A DNA stretch of 64,000 nt. Source: Thiohalobacter thiocyanaticus (GTDB lineage: Bacteria > Pseudomonadota > Gammaproteobacteria > Thiohalobacterales > Thiohalobacteraceae). Shown here in pieces: positions 19,309-27,524 of this stretch; within the stretch, counting starts at the first letter, position 1; every line of letters begins with the position of its first letter. Made by a program: the position numbers and the translations under genes. The notes below the pieces were generated by a model. That model did not search any database. It saw nothing but the letters and a program-made list of their open reading frames with translations, and was not told the DNA's origin. The stretch lies in contig NZ_QZMU01000001.1 in NCBI RefSeq assembly GCF_003932505.1, positions 2,365,001 to 2,429,000 on the forward strand, written 5' to 3'.

Positions 19309-20022
19309 ATGAACAAGGAAATCCTTTCTTATTTCGCTGTACTTGCTTTTGGTGTGAATGCAGGTATTGCGAGTGCGCATACTGTAAACCCGGTACCGAC
19401 AACAACGGGCAACAATTTCACCATGCTAGACGGAACGGGGGCGATTGTTGGTGGAACCAATGACGTCGAATTCACCTGGGATGGAAGCCTGAATACCGAT
19501 GTGTCTTCTGCAACTTCCAATGTTACTATCAGCTCAGATCAGCCTTTCTTTGGTGCTCATTGGGATGCCCATGATGTCATGCTATATGGTCCGGGCGTCT
19601 ATACCATCTACACCGATTGTCCGAGTGGTCAACCCAGTTGCGGCTCAGGCGCCTCGTATACAGTCACGGTTAATCAGGGGCAGATCATGGGACATCTGCT
19701 TTTTGATTGGTCAGGCAATACGAATATCGATGTAATCAATGTCTGGGAGTCTGGCCAGTTCGGGCCATCGCCGATGTTCACCGGTACCCAGACCACCACC
19801 GACAGCTATTCCGGCGATGATGCCACTGTCTGGAGCCTGATGTCGACCGACTGGGATGGCGACGGCATCAATGGTGCCGGCATGGTCGATGGCCCCTTCG
19901 TGGGCTTCAGCGCCAACTTTAATCTCGTGAAGCCTGTGCCTATCCCCGCTGCATTGTGGCTTTTTGGTTCCGGCGTTGTCGGGTTGGTGGCCGTGGCCAG
20001 GCGCCGCACGGCAGTTCTATAA
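19309..20022 (+). CDS. Secreted protein with a VPxPA C-terminal anchor; function unknown
   Basis: The 237-residue product has a signal peptide (MNKEILSYFAVLAFGVNAGIASAH-like, cleavage near 23). The beta-rich body is full of Thr, Ser, Asn and Gly. It includes two close cysteines, TDCPSGQPSCGSG, that could form a disulfide, and a DWDGDGINGAGM calcium-type loop. The tail VPIPAALWLFGSGVVGLVAVA with RRRT at the end is a typical VPxPA/PEP-CTERM sorting signal. I do not recognise the body. AGGAG is placed 8 bases before the ATG, and a terminator follows. Confidence 0.82.
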   Translation: MNKEILSYFAVLAFGVNAGIASAHTVNPVPTTTGNNFTMLDGTGAIVGGTNDVEFTWDGSLNTDVSSATSNVTISSDQPFFGAHWDAHDVMLYGPGVYTIYTDCPSGQPSCGSGASYTVTVNQGQIMGHLLFDWSGNTNIDVINVWESGQFGPSPMFTGTQTTTDSYSGDDATVWSLMSTDWDGDGINGAGMVDGPFVGFSANFNLVKPVPIPAALWLFGSGVVGLVAVARRRTAVL

Positions 20023-20046
20023 CCAGATAGCTGCACGAATGAATAA

Positions 20047-20073
20047 GAGGCCGCGTTTGTTGCGGCCTCTTTG
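20047..20073 (+). terminator. Terminator after the VPxPA gene
   Basis: AGAGGCCGC and GCGGCCTCT form a stem across a TTTGTT-type loop, followed by TT. It lies 25 bases after the stop codon. Confidence 0.8.
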
Positions 20074-20161
20074 CATGCAGTGATATGGGAGATTCAGTCA
20101 CGCTACTGAGTGGATTTCCTGAAGCTGTCTGAGGCATTACTAATTTTCAGGTGTGCTGGTT

Positions 20162-21748
20162 TCAGTAGTAATACGCAAACTCCACCTGCAGATAATCATC
20201 ATCCCGAATACTCCCGAACGTATCCCCAGCCTCCAGGTTCGAGGTCGCGCGCGCTTCCAGGCTGAGCTTCCACTGGCTGCCGAAGCGGCGGCTGGCTTCC
20301 AGGTTATAGAAGCGCTGGCTGCCGTCCTCGTCGAATACCACGCCGAACAGCAGTTCGGTGGAGTGCACGTCGTTGGGAGTCCAGCGCAGGCCCAGCATCA
20401 GGTCGTCCTGGAACAGGGTGGGGGCGGTGTCGTCGCGGGAGTCGTAGAGGTATTCAGCCAGCAGGCCCAGGTCGGCGCGGCTGTCGAGGATGCCGTAGAG
20501 GGTGTACTCGAAGCCGCCGGCGGCGGCGGTGAAACGTTCATCCTGGCCGCCGCGGGTCAGCCATTCCAGTTTCCACAGCCAGCCGCCCAGGGTGGCCTGC
20601 AGGTCCAGGCTGGTCTGGTTGATGATGGGGTAGAAGGGGGTCAGCACCGGATTGCCGGCGCCGTCGGTGCCGGGCAGCAGATCGGGGTCGCGGCTGGTGC
20701 CCCGGAAGTGCGCCAGGCCGATATCGATGGGGCCGAAGTAGTGCGACCAGCGCACGGCGGCATCCGTGTGCAGGTGGCGGGCACCGGATTCGTATTCCAC
20801 CTGTTCGGTGTCCACGTAGGGCTGGGTGCGCAGGCGGCCGTCGGGGCCGGGGAAGGTGCGCGGGCGGAAGCCCGGCAGCACGAACAGGTCCAGGGTGCCC
20901 CAGTCGCGGATCAGGGCCAGGTTGATCATGGGCTGGCCGAGCCGGTCCTCGGTGTCGGTGTTTTCGACCAGGTCCACCTGGTTGATGATGTCCACCAGGT
21001 GCACCGTCTCGGTCACGCCCCAGAAGACGCGGCGCACGCCGACACGCAGTTCCCAGTCGCGGGCGGCCCGGGTCCAGGCCAGTTCGCGGATATCGAAATG
21101 GGTGCGCTCGTCATCCTGCTGGTCCAGGCGCAGGAAGGGCTTGAACACGAAGCTCTGGTCGCCGTTGTCCCATTCCCGGTAGTACTCGGGCTCGAAGGCG
21201 AGCGAGAAGTTCGGACCGTCGTGCTGATCCGGGTGGCGGCCGTCGCGGGGGAAAAGGCGGGTCTCCAGGGCGATGTAGCCGCTCCAGTCCTGATAGACGC
21301 CGGACTCGGCCGTATTTTCCGGCGCGGGTGCGGCGGGCCGTGACGGGGCCGGGGCGATCACGGCCGGGCTATCGGCGGCGGGTTCTTCGGTCGCGGGCGC
21401 GGTCGGGGCGGTGGTCACCGGTGCTTCCGGCTCGGGCAGCGGACGGATGAAGCCGCTCTGGAAGCTGCCGCGCAGGCGGTTGAGCAGGCCGGCGGCCTCG
21501 GACTGGTTGGGCAGGCGGCCGACCACCACGGCGCTGTAGTCGCGGTTGCCGGAAATCAGCGGCAATACCTGCACCGGTTCATAGCCCTGGTTCAGCAGCC
21601 GGATGCGCAGCCGCTCGGCGTTGTCCGGATTGATGAAGGCGGCGACCTGCACCCCGTAATCGGCTGCCGTCGCGGGCAGTGCGACGCCGGCCAGGCAGGC
21701 GGCCAGTATCAGGCCGGGCAGGGTGCGGGTGCGTGGCGGAATCTGCAT
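20162..21748 (-). CDS. Outer-membrane protein: SPOR-like N-terminus and beta-barrel C-terminus
   Basis: The 528-residue product starts with a signal peptide ending ATA-AD near residue 29. Residues about 30-100 read YGVQVAAFINPDNAERLRIRL and YSAVVVGRLPNQSEAAGLLN, a SPOR-type repeat pair. A Pro/Ala/Thr linker leads to a 370-residue region of alternating polar and aromatic residues that ends DDDYLQVEFAYYY, the aromatic C-terminus of outer-membrane barrels. SPOR plus barrel in one chain is unusual. The gene follows a LolA-like gene with a 23-base gap, so the two form an operon. The barrel resembles alginate- or DUF1302-like outer-membrane proteins, which I cannot confirm. Confidence 0.75.
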   Translation of the reverse strand: MQIPPRTRTLPGLILAACLAGVALPATAADYGVQVAAFINPDNAERLRIRLLNQGYEPVQVLPLISGNRDYSAVVVGRLPNQSEAAGLLNRLRGSFQSGFIRPLPEPEAPVTTAPTAPATEEPAADSPAVIAPAPSRPAAPAPENTAESGVYQDWSGYIALETRLFPRDGRHPDQHDGPNFSLAFEPEYYREWDNGDQSFVFKPFLRLDQQDDERTHFDIRELAWTRAARDWELRVGVRRVFWGVTETVHLVDIINQVDLVENTDTEDRLGQPMINLALIRDWGTLDLFVLPGFRPRTFPGPDGRLRTQPYVDTEQVEYESGARHLHTDAAVRWSHYFGPIDIGLAHFRGTSRDPDLLPGTDGAGNPVLTPFYPIINQTSLDLQATLGGWLWKLEWLTRGGQDERFTAAAGGFEYTLYGILDSRADLGLLAEYLYDSRDDTAPTLFQDDLMLGLRWTPNDVHSTELLFGVVFDEDGSQRFYNLEASRRFGSQWKLSLEARATSNLEAGDTFGSIRDDDYLQVEFAYYY

Positions 21749-21771
21749 GTCCTTTGCTCTTATTGGTTGTC

Positions 21772-22557
21772 TCAGCGGGCGCGCTTCAGGCTGTTCTTGT
21801 CAAAGTCTCTATCGGTCAGTCCGGTGCCGAATTGATAGTCGCTCCACACCAGGCGGGTGGTTTTGCCGGTCTGGTGGTTCTCCATATACATCTCGTCCGG
21901 GCGCCAGTACTGATCTGCATACTGCTGGTAGCCGTGCAGGGTCAGGGTTTTCAGTTTGGCGTCCCTGCGGTCGTGGTAGACCGTCTGCAGCGGCTGGTGG
22001 ATCTGCTGGTCGATCCAGACCACCTGCCGAGTATAGCCGGAGTGTTCATATTCCGGATAGCGCTCGATCACGAACACCGGCCGGCCGTTGTGCTCCTCTT
22101 CGCGCAGGAATTTGTAGCTGTATTTTTCCACTTCCTGCGAGGTGAGGTCCTCGTAGGCGAATTCGCTGCCCATGAAGGGGCCGGACTTGTTGTTGGAGGC
22201 GATGCGCTTCACCCGCCTGAGCGCGGGCAGGTACAGCCACTGGTCGTCCGGCTGCAGGGCATGGGTGTGACTGAGCAGGGCGGTGCCCTGCACGTCGCGC
22301 GGCTGGTCGAAGATGATCAGACTCTTGTCGCCGTCGTCCTGCACCTCCAGAAACCGGGTACGCAGCTCGCGGATGCTCTCCTCGCCCTGGCGGTTGCGCA
22401 GGATCATGCGCATCCCGGCGGTGTAGTCGCCCCAGCCGCTGTCGCGGCGGTCCATCTCCTGCGCGATCGCCAGGCCGCGTTCCTCCGGGCTCTGCTGGGC
22501 CTGGGCCGGGAGCCCCGTCACTGCCAGCAGGATGAGAAGCATCCAGCGTGAAATCAT
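21772..22557 (-). CDS. LolA-like outer-membrane lipoprotein-sorting protein
   Basis: The 261-residue product starts at [20 protein letters not shown], a signal peptide, with GGAG seven bases before the ATG. An upstream frame would lack these. The body reads [36 protein letters not shown] and [32 protein letters not shown]. These are the hallmark strings of the LolA_like (COG2834) proteins that accompany MmpL/RND exporters. No exporter lies beside it here. The partner gene downstream encodes an outer-membrane barrel, so transport of a lipid or lipoprotein across the periplasm is the likely theme. Confidence 0.85.
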   Translation of the reverse strand: MISRWMLLILLAVTGLPAQAQQSPEERGLAIAQEMDRRDSGWGDYTAGMRMILRNRQGEESIRELRTRFLEVQDDGDKSLIIFDQPRDVQGTALLSHTHALQPDDQWLYLPALRRVKRIASNNKSGPFMGSEFAYEDLTSQEVEKYSYKFLREEEHNGRPVFVIERYPEYEHSGYTRQVVWIDQQIHQPLQTVYHDRRDAKLKTLTLHGYQQYADQYWRPDEMYMENHQTGKTTRLVWSDYQFGTGLTDRDFDKNSLKRAR

Positions 22558-22670
22558 AAACTTAACTCCATTCGGAATGAGGGCAACGGACCCCCGAGCC
22601 GGGTCTGTCGCCGCCATCTACTATACCGCCCGCGCCGGCGCGGTGAAACGGCGGCCGTCACGCCGTCCTC

Positions 22671-22698
22671 TTGCCATTCGCGCAGGCCTGTATATAAT
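22671..22698 (+). promoter_or_regulatory. lexA promoter
   Basis: TTGCCA (22671-22676) and TATAAT (22693-22698) are spaced by 16 bases. The -10 box lies inside the first SOS box, so LexA binding would block RNA polymerase directly. Confidence 0.65.
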
Positions 22699-22703
22699 CC
22701 CAG
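22688..22703 (+). promoter_or_regulatory. SOS box 1 upstream of lexA
   Basis: CTGTATATAATCCCAG fits the E. coli LexA consensus CTG-N10-CAG. It lies 31 bases before the lexA ATG and overlaps the -10 element. Confidence 0.85.
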
Positions 22704-22707
22704 ATAC

Positions 22708-22723
22708 CTGTACAAATCATCAG
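22708..22723 (+). promoter_or_regulatory. SOS box 2 upstream of lexA
   Basis: CTGTACAAATCATCAG is a second CTG-N10-CAG site, four bases after the first. Two tandem boxes in front of lexA are also seen in E. coli and give tight autoregulation. Confidence 0.85.
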
Positions 22724-22734
22724 TAGGCAGCGCC

Positions 22735-23325
22735 ATGACCGCATTGACCGATCGCCAGACCGAGATCCTCGACTATATCCGCGAGTGCGTGGCCGAGTAC
22801 GGCGCCCCGCCCACCCGGGCCGAGATCGCCGAGGCCTTCGGCTTCCGCTCCGCCAACGCTGCCGAGGAGCACCTCAAGGCGTTGGCGCGCAAGGGTGTGA
22901 TCGAGCTGATGCCGGGCTATTCGCGCGGCATCCGCCTGATCGAGGACGGCCTGCCGCTGGTCGGCGAGGTGGCGGCCGGCTCGCCGCTGCTGGCCGCGGA
23001 GCATGTCGAGGAGCATGTGCGCCTCGACCCCGAGTTCTTCTACCCGCGCGCGGATTACCTGCTGCGCGTGGTCGGCGACAGCATGCGCGACGCCGGCATC
23101 CTGGACGGCGATCTTCTGGCGGTGCACCGCACCGACCAGGTGCGCAACCAGCAGATCGTGGTCGCGCGCATCGAGGGCGATGTCACGGTCAAGCGCTTCC
23201 ACCGGCGCGGCAACCGGGTCACCCTGCTGCCGGAAAACCCCGATTTCAAACCCATTGAAGTGAACCTGCGCGAACAGGAGCTGACCATCGAGGGCCTGGG
23301 CGTGGGTGTCATCCGCCGGGATTGA
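22735..23325 (+). CDS. lexA: SOS repressor LexA
   Basis: The 196-residue product has an N-terminal winged HTH ([24 protein letters not shown], about 27-50) and a C-terminal S24 peptidase domain. The self-cleavage bond is A81-G82 in VAAGSP. The catalytic serine is S116 (GDSMRDAGI) and the general-base lysine is K153 (VTVKRF), both spaced as in E. coli. It represses SOS genes until RecA filaments trigger self-cleavage. The two SOS boxes upstream show autorepression. The next gene starts nine bases after the stop. Confidence 0.98.
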   Translation: MTALTDRQTEILDYIRECVAEYGAPPTRAEIAEAFGFRSANAAEEHLKALARKGVIELMPGYSRGIRLIEDGLPLVGEVAAGSPLLAAEHVEEHVRLDPEFFYPRADYLLRVVGDSMRDAGILDGDLLAVHRTDQVRNQQIVVARIEGDVTVKRFHRRGNRVTLLPENPDFKPIEVNLREQELTIEGLGVGVIRRD

Positions 23326-23334
23326 GGAGCGCAC

Positions 23335-23928
23335 ATGAAATCCACTATCCATCAATTGAACCCCGCGCCCGCGAGCGATGACGGGCGCGTCGTCACCAGC
23401 GGCATTCCCGCCCTGGATGCCTGCCTGCCGCACGGCGGCTGGCCCCGGGTTGGACTGATCGAACTGCGGGTGGAGGATGCCGGCGCAGGGATGCTGCCGC
23501 TGCTGTTGCCGCACATGGCCCGGCTCAGCCAGGCCTCGCGCTGGCAGGCCTGGCTGTCACCGCCCTTCGCGCCCTACCTGCCGGCGCTGGAGCGTGCCGG
23601 GGTGGCGGCAGACCATCTGCTGCTGATCCGCCCGCGCAGCCACCAGAACGGTCTGGAGGTGCTGGAGCGCGCCCTGGCACTGGGCAATTTTGTCTCGGTG
23701 TTCGCCTGGCCGCTGGCCCAGGAGACCGACCTGATGCAGCGGCTACGCGCCGCTGCCCAGCGCGGCCAGTGCCAGGCCTTCCTGTTCAGCACCCTGCGCG
23801 ACGAGCAGGTCCCCGCCGATGTCGATCTCAGCCTGCGGGTGCGCAGCCATCCTGAAGGCCTGAGTATCGAGCGGCTGTCGCCCCGCGCCGGGCGCGGTCA
23901 GGTGGCGTCGGTGCTGCTGCGTCAGTAG
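23335..23928 (+). CDS. SulA/ImuA-like SOS protein
   Basis: The 197-residue product is related to the RecA-fold group that includes Pseudomonas SulA and ImuA. Matching features are VVTSGIPALDACLPHGGWPRVGLIEL at the start, SRWQAWLSPPFAPYLPALERAGV in the middle, and AWPLAQETDLMQRLRAAAQRGQCQAFLF. It has lost the P-loop, as usual in SulA. The lexA-sulA order is known in Pseudomonas, where the product blocks FtsZ and halts division during DNA damage. ImuA instead helps mutagenic synthesis with ImuB and DnaE2, neither of which is here, so I favour a division inhibitor. It is co-transcribed with lexA. Confidence 0.75.
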   Translation: MKSTIHQLNPAPASDDGRVVTSGIPALDACLPHGGWPRVGLIELRVEDAGAGMLPLLLPHMARLSQASRWQAWLSPPFAPYLPALERAGVAADHLLLIRPRSHQNGLEVLERALALGNFVSVFAWPLAQETDLMQRLRAAAQRGQCQAFLFSTLRDEQVPADVDLSLRVRSHPEGLSIERLSPRAGRGQVASVLLRQ

Positions 23929-23964
23929 CCAACCTGTTCCCCTTACCCTCAGGGACGAGGGCCA

Positions 23965-24591
23965 TTATTCCCAACCCAGTTGCCGTCCCAGCGACTGGCC
24001 ATAGATCAGGATCGCCGGCAGCTGCACTGCACCGGTCAGGTGCCAGTGCAGTATCCTGCCCGAGATGAGATCCTCCCCGGTTATCGGTACCAGCCGACGT
24101 ACCAGCCGCTGACCGACCCAGGCCCACACCAGGATCAACGCCAGCGCCAGCCAGCCCGGCACGAGGCTCACCTCGACCTGCAGCCGCTGCGCCAGCCAGT
24201 GAAACAGCAGCGTCGTGGCCGCCAGGGCCTGGCCCAGCAGCACCAGGCCCGGCAGCCGGCCCAGCCCCGGCAGCAGCGGCAGCAGCAGACTGAGCAGAAA
24301 CAGCAGATTGATCAGGTCGGCGGTGCGGCCATCCACGCTCAGGAGTTCGAGAACGCCCGGTGCTTCGACCAGGCCGTAGGGCACGGGGTAGGCAACGAGC
24401 AGGAATATCAGCAGCGCCAGCACCTCGGCCAGTGGAATGAAGATATGGCCGGCGATCCAGGCCGTGGCCGGGTGCTGGCGGTAATGGGGTTCCAGCCGCA
24501 GCTGGGCCAGCGCGAACAGAGTGCTGACCAGGACGAAGACCAGCAGGGCCAGCAGCAGACGGGGCTGGAACAGCAGATCGGGGAATGACAT
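23965..24591 (-). CDS. Integral membrane protein of unknown function
   Basis: The 208-residue product has five to six hydrophobic segments (for example LLLALLVFVLVSTLFAL, LLIFLLVAYPV, LLFLLSLLLPLLPGL and LALALILVWAWV) with short loops. The last 40 residues are polar apart from PAILIYG. No binding or catalytic motif is recognisable. It ends 36 bases from the convergent SulA-like gene and lies divergent to the ammonium transporter. The start is not backed by a strong ribosome binding site. The coding call rests on length and hydrophobic pattern. Confidence 0.65.
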   Translation of the reverse strand: MSFPDLLFQPRLLLALLVFVLVSTLFALAQLRLEPHYRQHPATAWIAGHIFIPLAEVLALLIFLLVAYPVPYGLVEAPGVLELLSVDGRTADLINLLFLLSLLLPLLPGLGRLPGLVLLGQALAATTLLFHWLAQRLQVEVSLVPGWLALALILVWAWVGQRLVRRLVPITGEDLISGRILHWHLTGAVQLPAILIYGQSLGRQLGWE

Positions 24592-24797
24592 CAGGCGCGT
24601 TTCTCCGCCCGGCGGTGTGTTGTACGTTCTGTTCCCGGCATTCTACTGTCAGATCCCAGGGCCCGCAGCCTGCACCGCAATGGGACGTACTCTGCCCTGT
24701 TTGTTCGTCTCCGGGTCTTCGCGGGGTTTGTCGACCCTGAGTGGGTATGCAACCGCCCTGTGAATCCGCCTCATTCAGGTGCGATTCGGGGCGATTA

Positions 24798-24814
24798 TGC
24801 ACCAGGTATGTGCA
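24798..24814. promoter_or_regulatory. NtrC-like binding site
   Basis: TGCAC-CAGGTAT-GTGCA is a TGCAC-N7-GTGCA dyad, the same spacing as E. coli NtrC sites in front of glnA. It lies about 64 bases upstream of a sigma-54-type promoter in the 346-base gap before the ammonium transporter. Confidence 0.6.
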
Positions 24815-24875
24815 TTTATGGCTGCTCCATTCACTCTGTGTTTTTCATCAGACTGTTTTCAATGATGTTTTTCCA

Positions 24876-24893
24876 CGGGCACGATTACTGCTT
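24876..24893 (+). promoter_or_regulatory. Sigma-54 promoter of the ammonium transporter
   Basis: GGGCACGATTACTGCT carries the invariant GG-N10-GC (24878-24879 and 24890-24891) and fits TGGCACG-N4-TTGCT closely. The start codon is 45 bases downstream, which fits a transcript starting near 24903. Together with the dyad upstream it predicts nitrogen-limitation control. Confidence 0.65.
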
Positions 24894-24937
24894 CCTTGTG
24901 GCGCAATTCGAACAACGACAGTGCACGCGAGGACACA

Positions 24938-26132
24938 ATGGAAGCATCTCAGGCCGGAACCGACGTACTTTTCATTCTGCTGGGCGCCATCATGGTGCTG
25001 GCCATGCACGCGGGCTTTGCCTTTCTCGAGGTCGGCACGGTGCGGGAGAAGAACCAGGTCAACGCCCTGGTCAAGATCATCAGTGACTTCGCAATGTCGA
25101 CCATTGCCTACTTCTTCCTCGGTTACGGCATTGCCTACGGCATGGGCTTCTTCGATCCCGCCGAGGCGCTGACCTTCAATAACGGCTATGAGTTGGTCAA
25201 GTTCTTTTTCCTGCTCACCTTCGCCGCGGCCATTCCCGCCATCATCTCCGGCGGCATCGCCGAGCGGGCCCGTTTCTATCCGCAGCTCGCGGCGACCTTC
25301 GCCCTGGTGGCGTTGATCTATCCCTTGTTCGAGGGCATGGTCTGGAACGGCAACTTCGGCCTGCAGGCCCGGCTGGAGCAGACCTTCGGCGTCACCTTCC
25401 ACGACTTCGCCGGCTCGGTGGTGGTACATGCCATGGGGGGCTGGCTGGCGCTGACCGCGGTGCTGCTGCTGGGGCCGCGCCACGGTCGCTACGGCAGGGA
25501 CGGCCAGATCTATGCCCACCCGCCGTCCAGCATCCCCTTCCTGGCCCTGGGGGCCTGGATCCTGACCGGTGGGCTGGTTCGGCTTCAACGTGATGTCGGC
25601 CCAGACGGTCGAAGCGGTCAGCGGTCTGGTGGCGGTGAACTCGCTCATGGCCATGGTCGGCGGCGTGCTGGCGGCCCTGTTCGTGGGCCGCAACGACCCG
25701 GGCTTCGTGCATAACGGGCCGCTGGCCGGGCTGGTGGCGATCTGCGCCGGCTCCGACCTGATGCATCCGCTGGGTGCGCTTGCCACCGGTGCGGTGGCCG
25801 GCGGCCTGTTCGTCTGGACCTTCACCCTGACCCAGAACCGCTGGAAGATCGATGACGTGCTCGGGGTCTGGCCGCTGCACGGCCTGTGCGGCGCCTGGGG
25901 CGGCATCGCCGCCGGCATCTTCGGCAGCACCGCCCTGGGTGGTCTGGGCGGGGTCAGCCTGGCGGTGCAGGTGCTCGGCACCCTGGCAGGCGTGGGCATC
26001 GCCCTGGTCGGCGGCTTTCTGGTCTATGGCCTGATTCGCATGATGTTCGGGCTGCGTCTGACCCAGGAGGAGGAATACGCCGGCGCGGATCTCAGCATCC
26101 ATCGCATCAGTGCCACCCCGCCATACGAATGA
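24938..26132 (+). pseudogene. amtB: Ammonium transporter, interrupted by a frameshift
   Basis: Two frames make up one Amt protein of about 400 residues. The first frame (24938 to about 25570) gives residues 1-210 with several membrane segments and AMHAGFAFLEVGTVREKNQ and DFAGSVVVHAMGGWLAL, the periplasmic and histidine regions. The second frame continues from about 25569 with VGWFGFNVMSAQ through WPLHGLCGAWGGI to the end. Removing one G near 25568 restores LTVGWFGFN. The rest shows no other damage, so a sequencing error in a short G run is likely and the gene may be intact. It imports ammonium and is predicted to be controlled by NtrC and sigma-54. No glnK follows. Confidence 0.85.
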
Positions 26133-26296
26133 ACGTTGACGCCAGCGCAGTAATGCTGGCAGACTTCCCAGCATGACTTTGAATCGCTTCTTCCTGCTGA
26201 ACGCCCATGGCAACGCGGTCTGGCTGCGCTGCATGGCGTCTATTGGCTGGAGGAACCGGTACTAGATCTGTACTGAATATCAGCAACACTGTTCCG

Positions 26297-26327
26297 AAGG
26301 CCACAGCTCACACTGTGGCCTTTTTCG
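26297..26327 (+). terminator. Terminator upstream of the EamA gene
   Basis: AAGGCCACAG and CTGTGGCCTT pair across a short CTCACA loop, followed by TTTC. It lies in the gap after the ammonium transporter and ends just before the next ribosome binding site. Confidence 0.8.
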
Positions 26328-26343
26328 TTTGGGGAGAAGAAAA

Positions 26344-27255
26344 ATGTCCGTGCCCGCGGCCTATCTCGGGGTGATACTGATCTGGTCGACCACGCCGCTC
26401 GCCATCCAGTGGAGCGGCGAGGGCGGTGGTTTCCTGTTCGGCGTGACCGCGCGCATGCTGCTGGGCGCGCTGCTGTGCCTGGCGCTGATGGGTGCGCTCA
26501 GCATCCCCCTGCCGCGCCACCGCCGGGCCTGGACTGCCTACCTGGCCGCCGGAGTCGGGATCTATGCCGCCATGCTGTCGGTGTACTGGGCGGCGCAGTT
26601 CATCCCCTCGGGCCTGATCTCGGTGGTGTTCGGGCTGGCGCCCATCGTCACCGGGCTGATGGCCGCACTGTGGCTGGAGGAGAGTGCCTTCACCCCCGGG
26701 CGGGTACTGGGCATGCTGCTGGGCGTGAGCGGACTGGCAGTCATCTTCGAGGTCGGCGGCAGCCTCGGCGATCAGGCCGTCTACGGCATCGCCGGCGTGA
26801 CCCTGGCCGTGGTGCTGCATTCGGCCAGCGCCGTCTGGGTCAAGCGCATCGATGCCGGCCTGCATCCCCTGTCCCAGACCGGCGGCGGGCTGCTGGTGGC
26901 CGCGCCGCTGTATGCCCTGACCTGGGGGCTGGCCGACGGCGGCCTGCCGATGGGGGTGAGTGAGCGTGCCCTGATGTCGATCGGCTATCTGGCGCTGATG
27001 GGCTCGGTGCTCGGCTTCATGCTCTACTACTATGCGCTCAAGCACCTGCCGGCGACCCGGCTGGCCCTGATCCCGCTGATCACACCGGTGCTGGCCCTGC
27101 TGCTCGGGGCCCTGTTCAACGGCGAGACGCTGCAGCCGCGCATGCTGCTGGGCGTAGCCGTGGTCCTGGCCGGGCTGATGGCCTACCAGTGGGGCGACCG
27201 CCTGCGTCCGGTCCGCCGGCAGGCGCTGGCCGAGGACGAGGCCAGCGGTCTCTAG
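26344..27255 (+). CDS. EamA/DMT-family transporter
   Basis: The 303-residue product has about ten membrane segments arranged as two EamA repeats. The first repeat begins AAYLGVILIWSTTPLAIQW and the second spans IAGVTLAVVLHSASAVWVKRI to LLGVAVVLAGLMAYQW. Such proteins export small metabolites such as amino acids or nucleosides; the substrate cannot be read from the sequence. The ATG at 26344 follows GGGGAGAAG with five bases between, whereas an upstream alternative has none. The stop codon lies inside the left arm of a foldback element. Confidence 0.88.
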   Translation: MSVPAAYLGVILIWSTTPLAIQWSGEGGGFLFGVTARMLLGALLCLALMGALSIPLPRHRRAWTAYLAAGVGIYAAMLSVYWAAQFIPSGLISVVFGLAPIVTGLMAALWLEESAFTPGRVLGMLLGVSGLAVIFEVGGSLGDQAVYGIAGVTLAVVLHSASAVWVKRIDAGLHPLSQTGGGLLVAAPLYALTWGLADGGLPMGVSERALMSIGYLALMGSVLGFMLYYYALKHLPATRLALIPLITPVLALLLGALFNGETLQPRMLLGVAVVLAGLMAYQWGDRLRPVRRQALAEDEASGL

Positions 27256-27520
27256 TGGTCCATGCGGGAAGTTCGGTAATGCTCAGCCGGCCCACAAGCC
27301 GGTTTGGCAAGGCGCGCGAGCGCAGGACTGGCCGTAGCCAATTCAAGTGAGCGCAACACAGCCAAACCGGCTTGTGGGCCGGCCCGAAGGGAGCCTCGCA
27401 AATGGGCCAATCCAGCGTTGCACTTCTTGGAAAGGGCGCGCCATTCCCTGCGAAGTGCGCCTTGTCCTGGCCCATTTGCGAGACTCTGAGCGTTACCGAA
27501 CTTCCCGCATGGACCACTAG
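27252..27520. repeat. MITE-like foldback element A
   Basis: A 35-base terminal inverted repeat (27252-27286 and 27486-27520, one mismatch) encloses two inner hairpins. The first has arms of 23 bases (27286-27308 and 27361-27383), the second arms of 15 bases (27395-27409 and 27468-27482). The whole folds as a stem with two arms. The ends begin GTGGTCCATG and are flanked by TA on both sides, a possible two-base target duplication. No gene is inside. It lies between convergent genes and covers the stop codon of the left one. Confidence 0.8.
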
Positions 27521-27524
27521 GGCC

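Noticed and set aside
20153-21343. Long plus-strand frame opposite the SPOR/barrel gene
   Set aside because: It is low-complexity Val/Ala/Gln-rich sequence antisense to a gene with a signal peptide and C-terminal barrel signature.
26173-26265. A 30-codon open frame after the ammonium transporter
   Set aside because: It has no ribosome binding site and no recognisable features, and lies in a non-coding gap.
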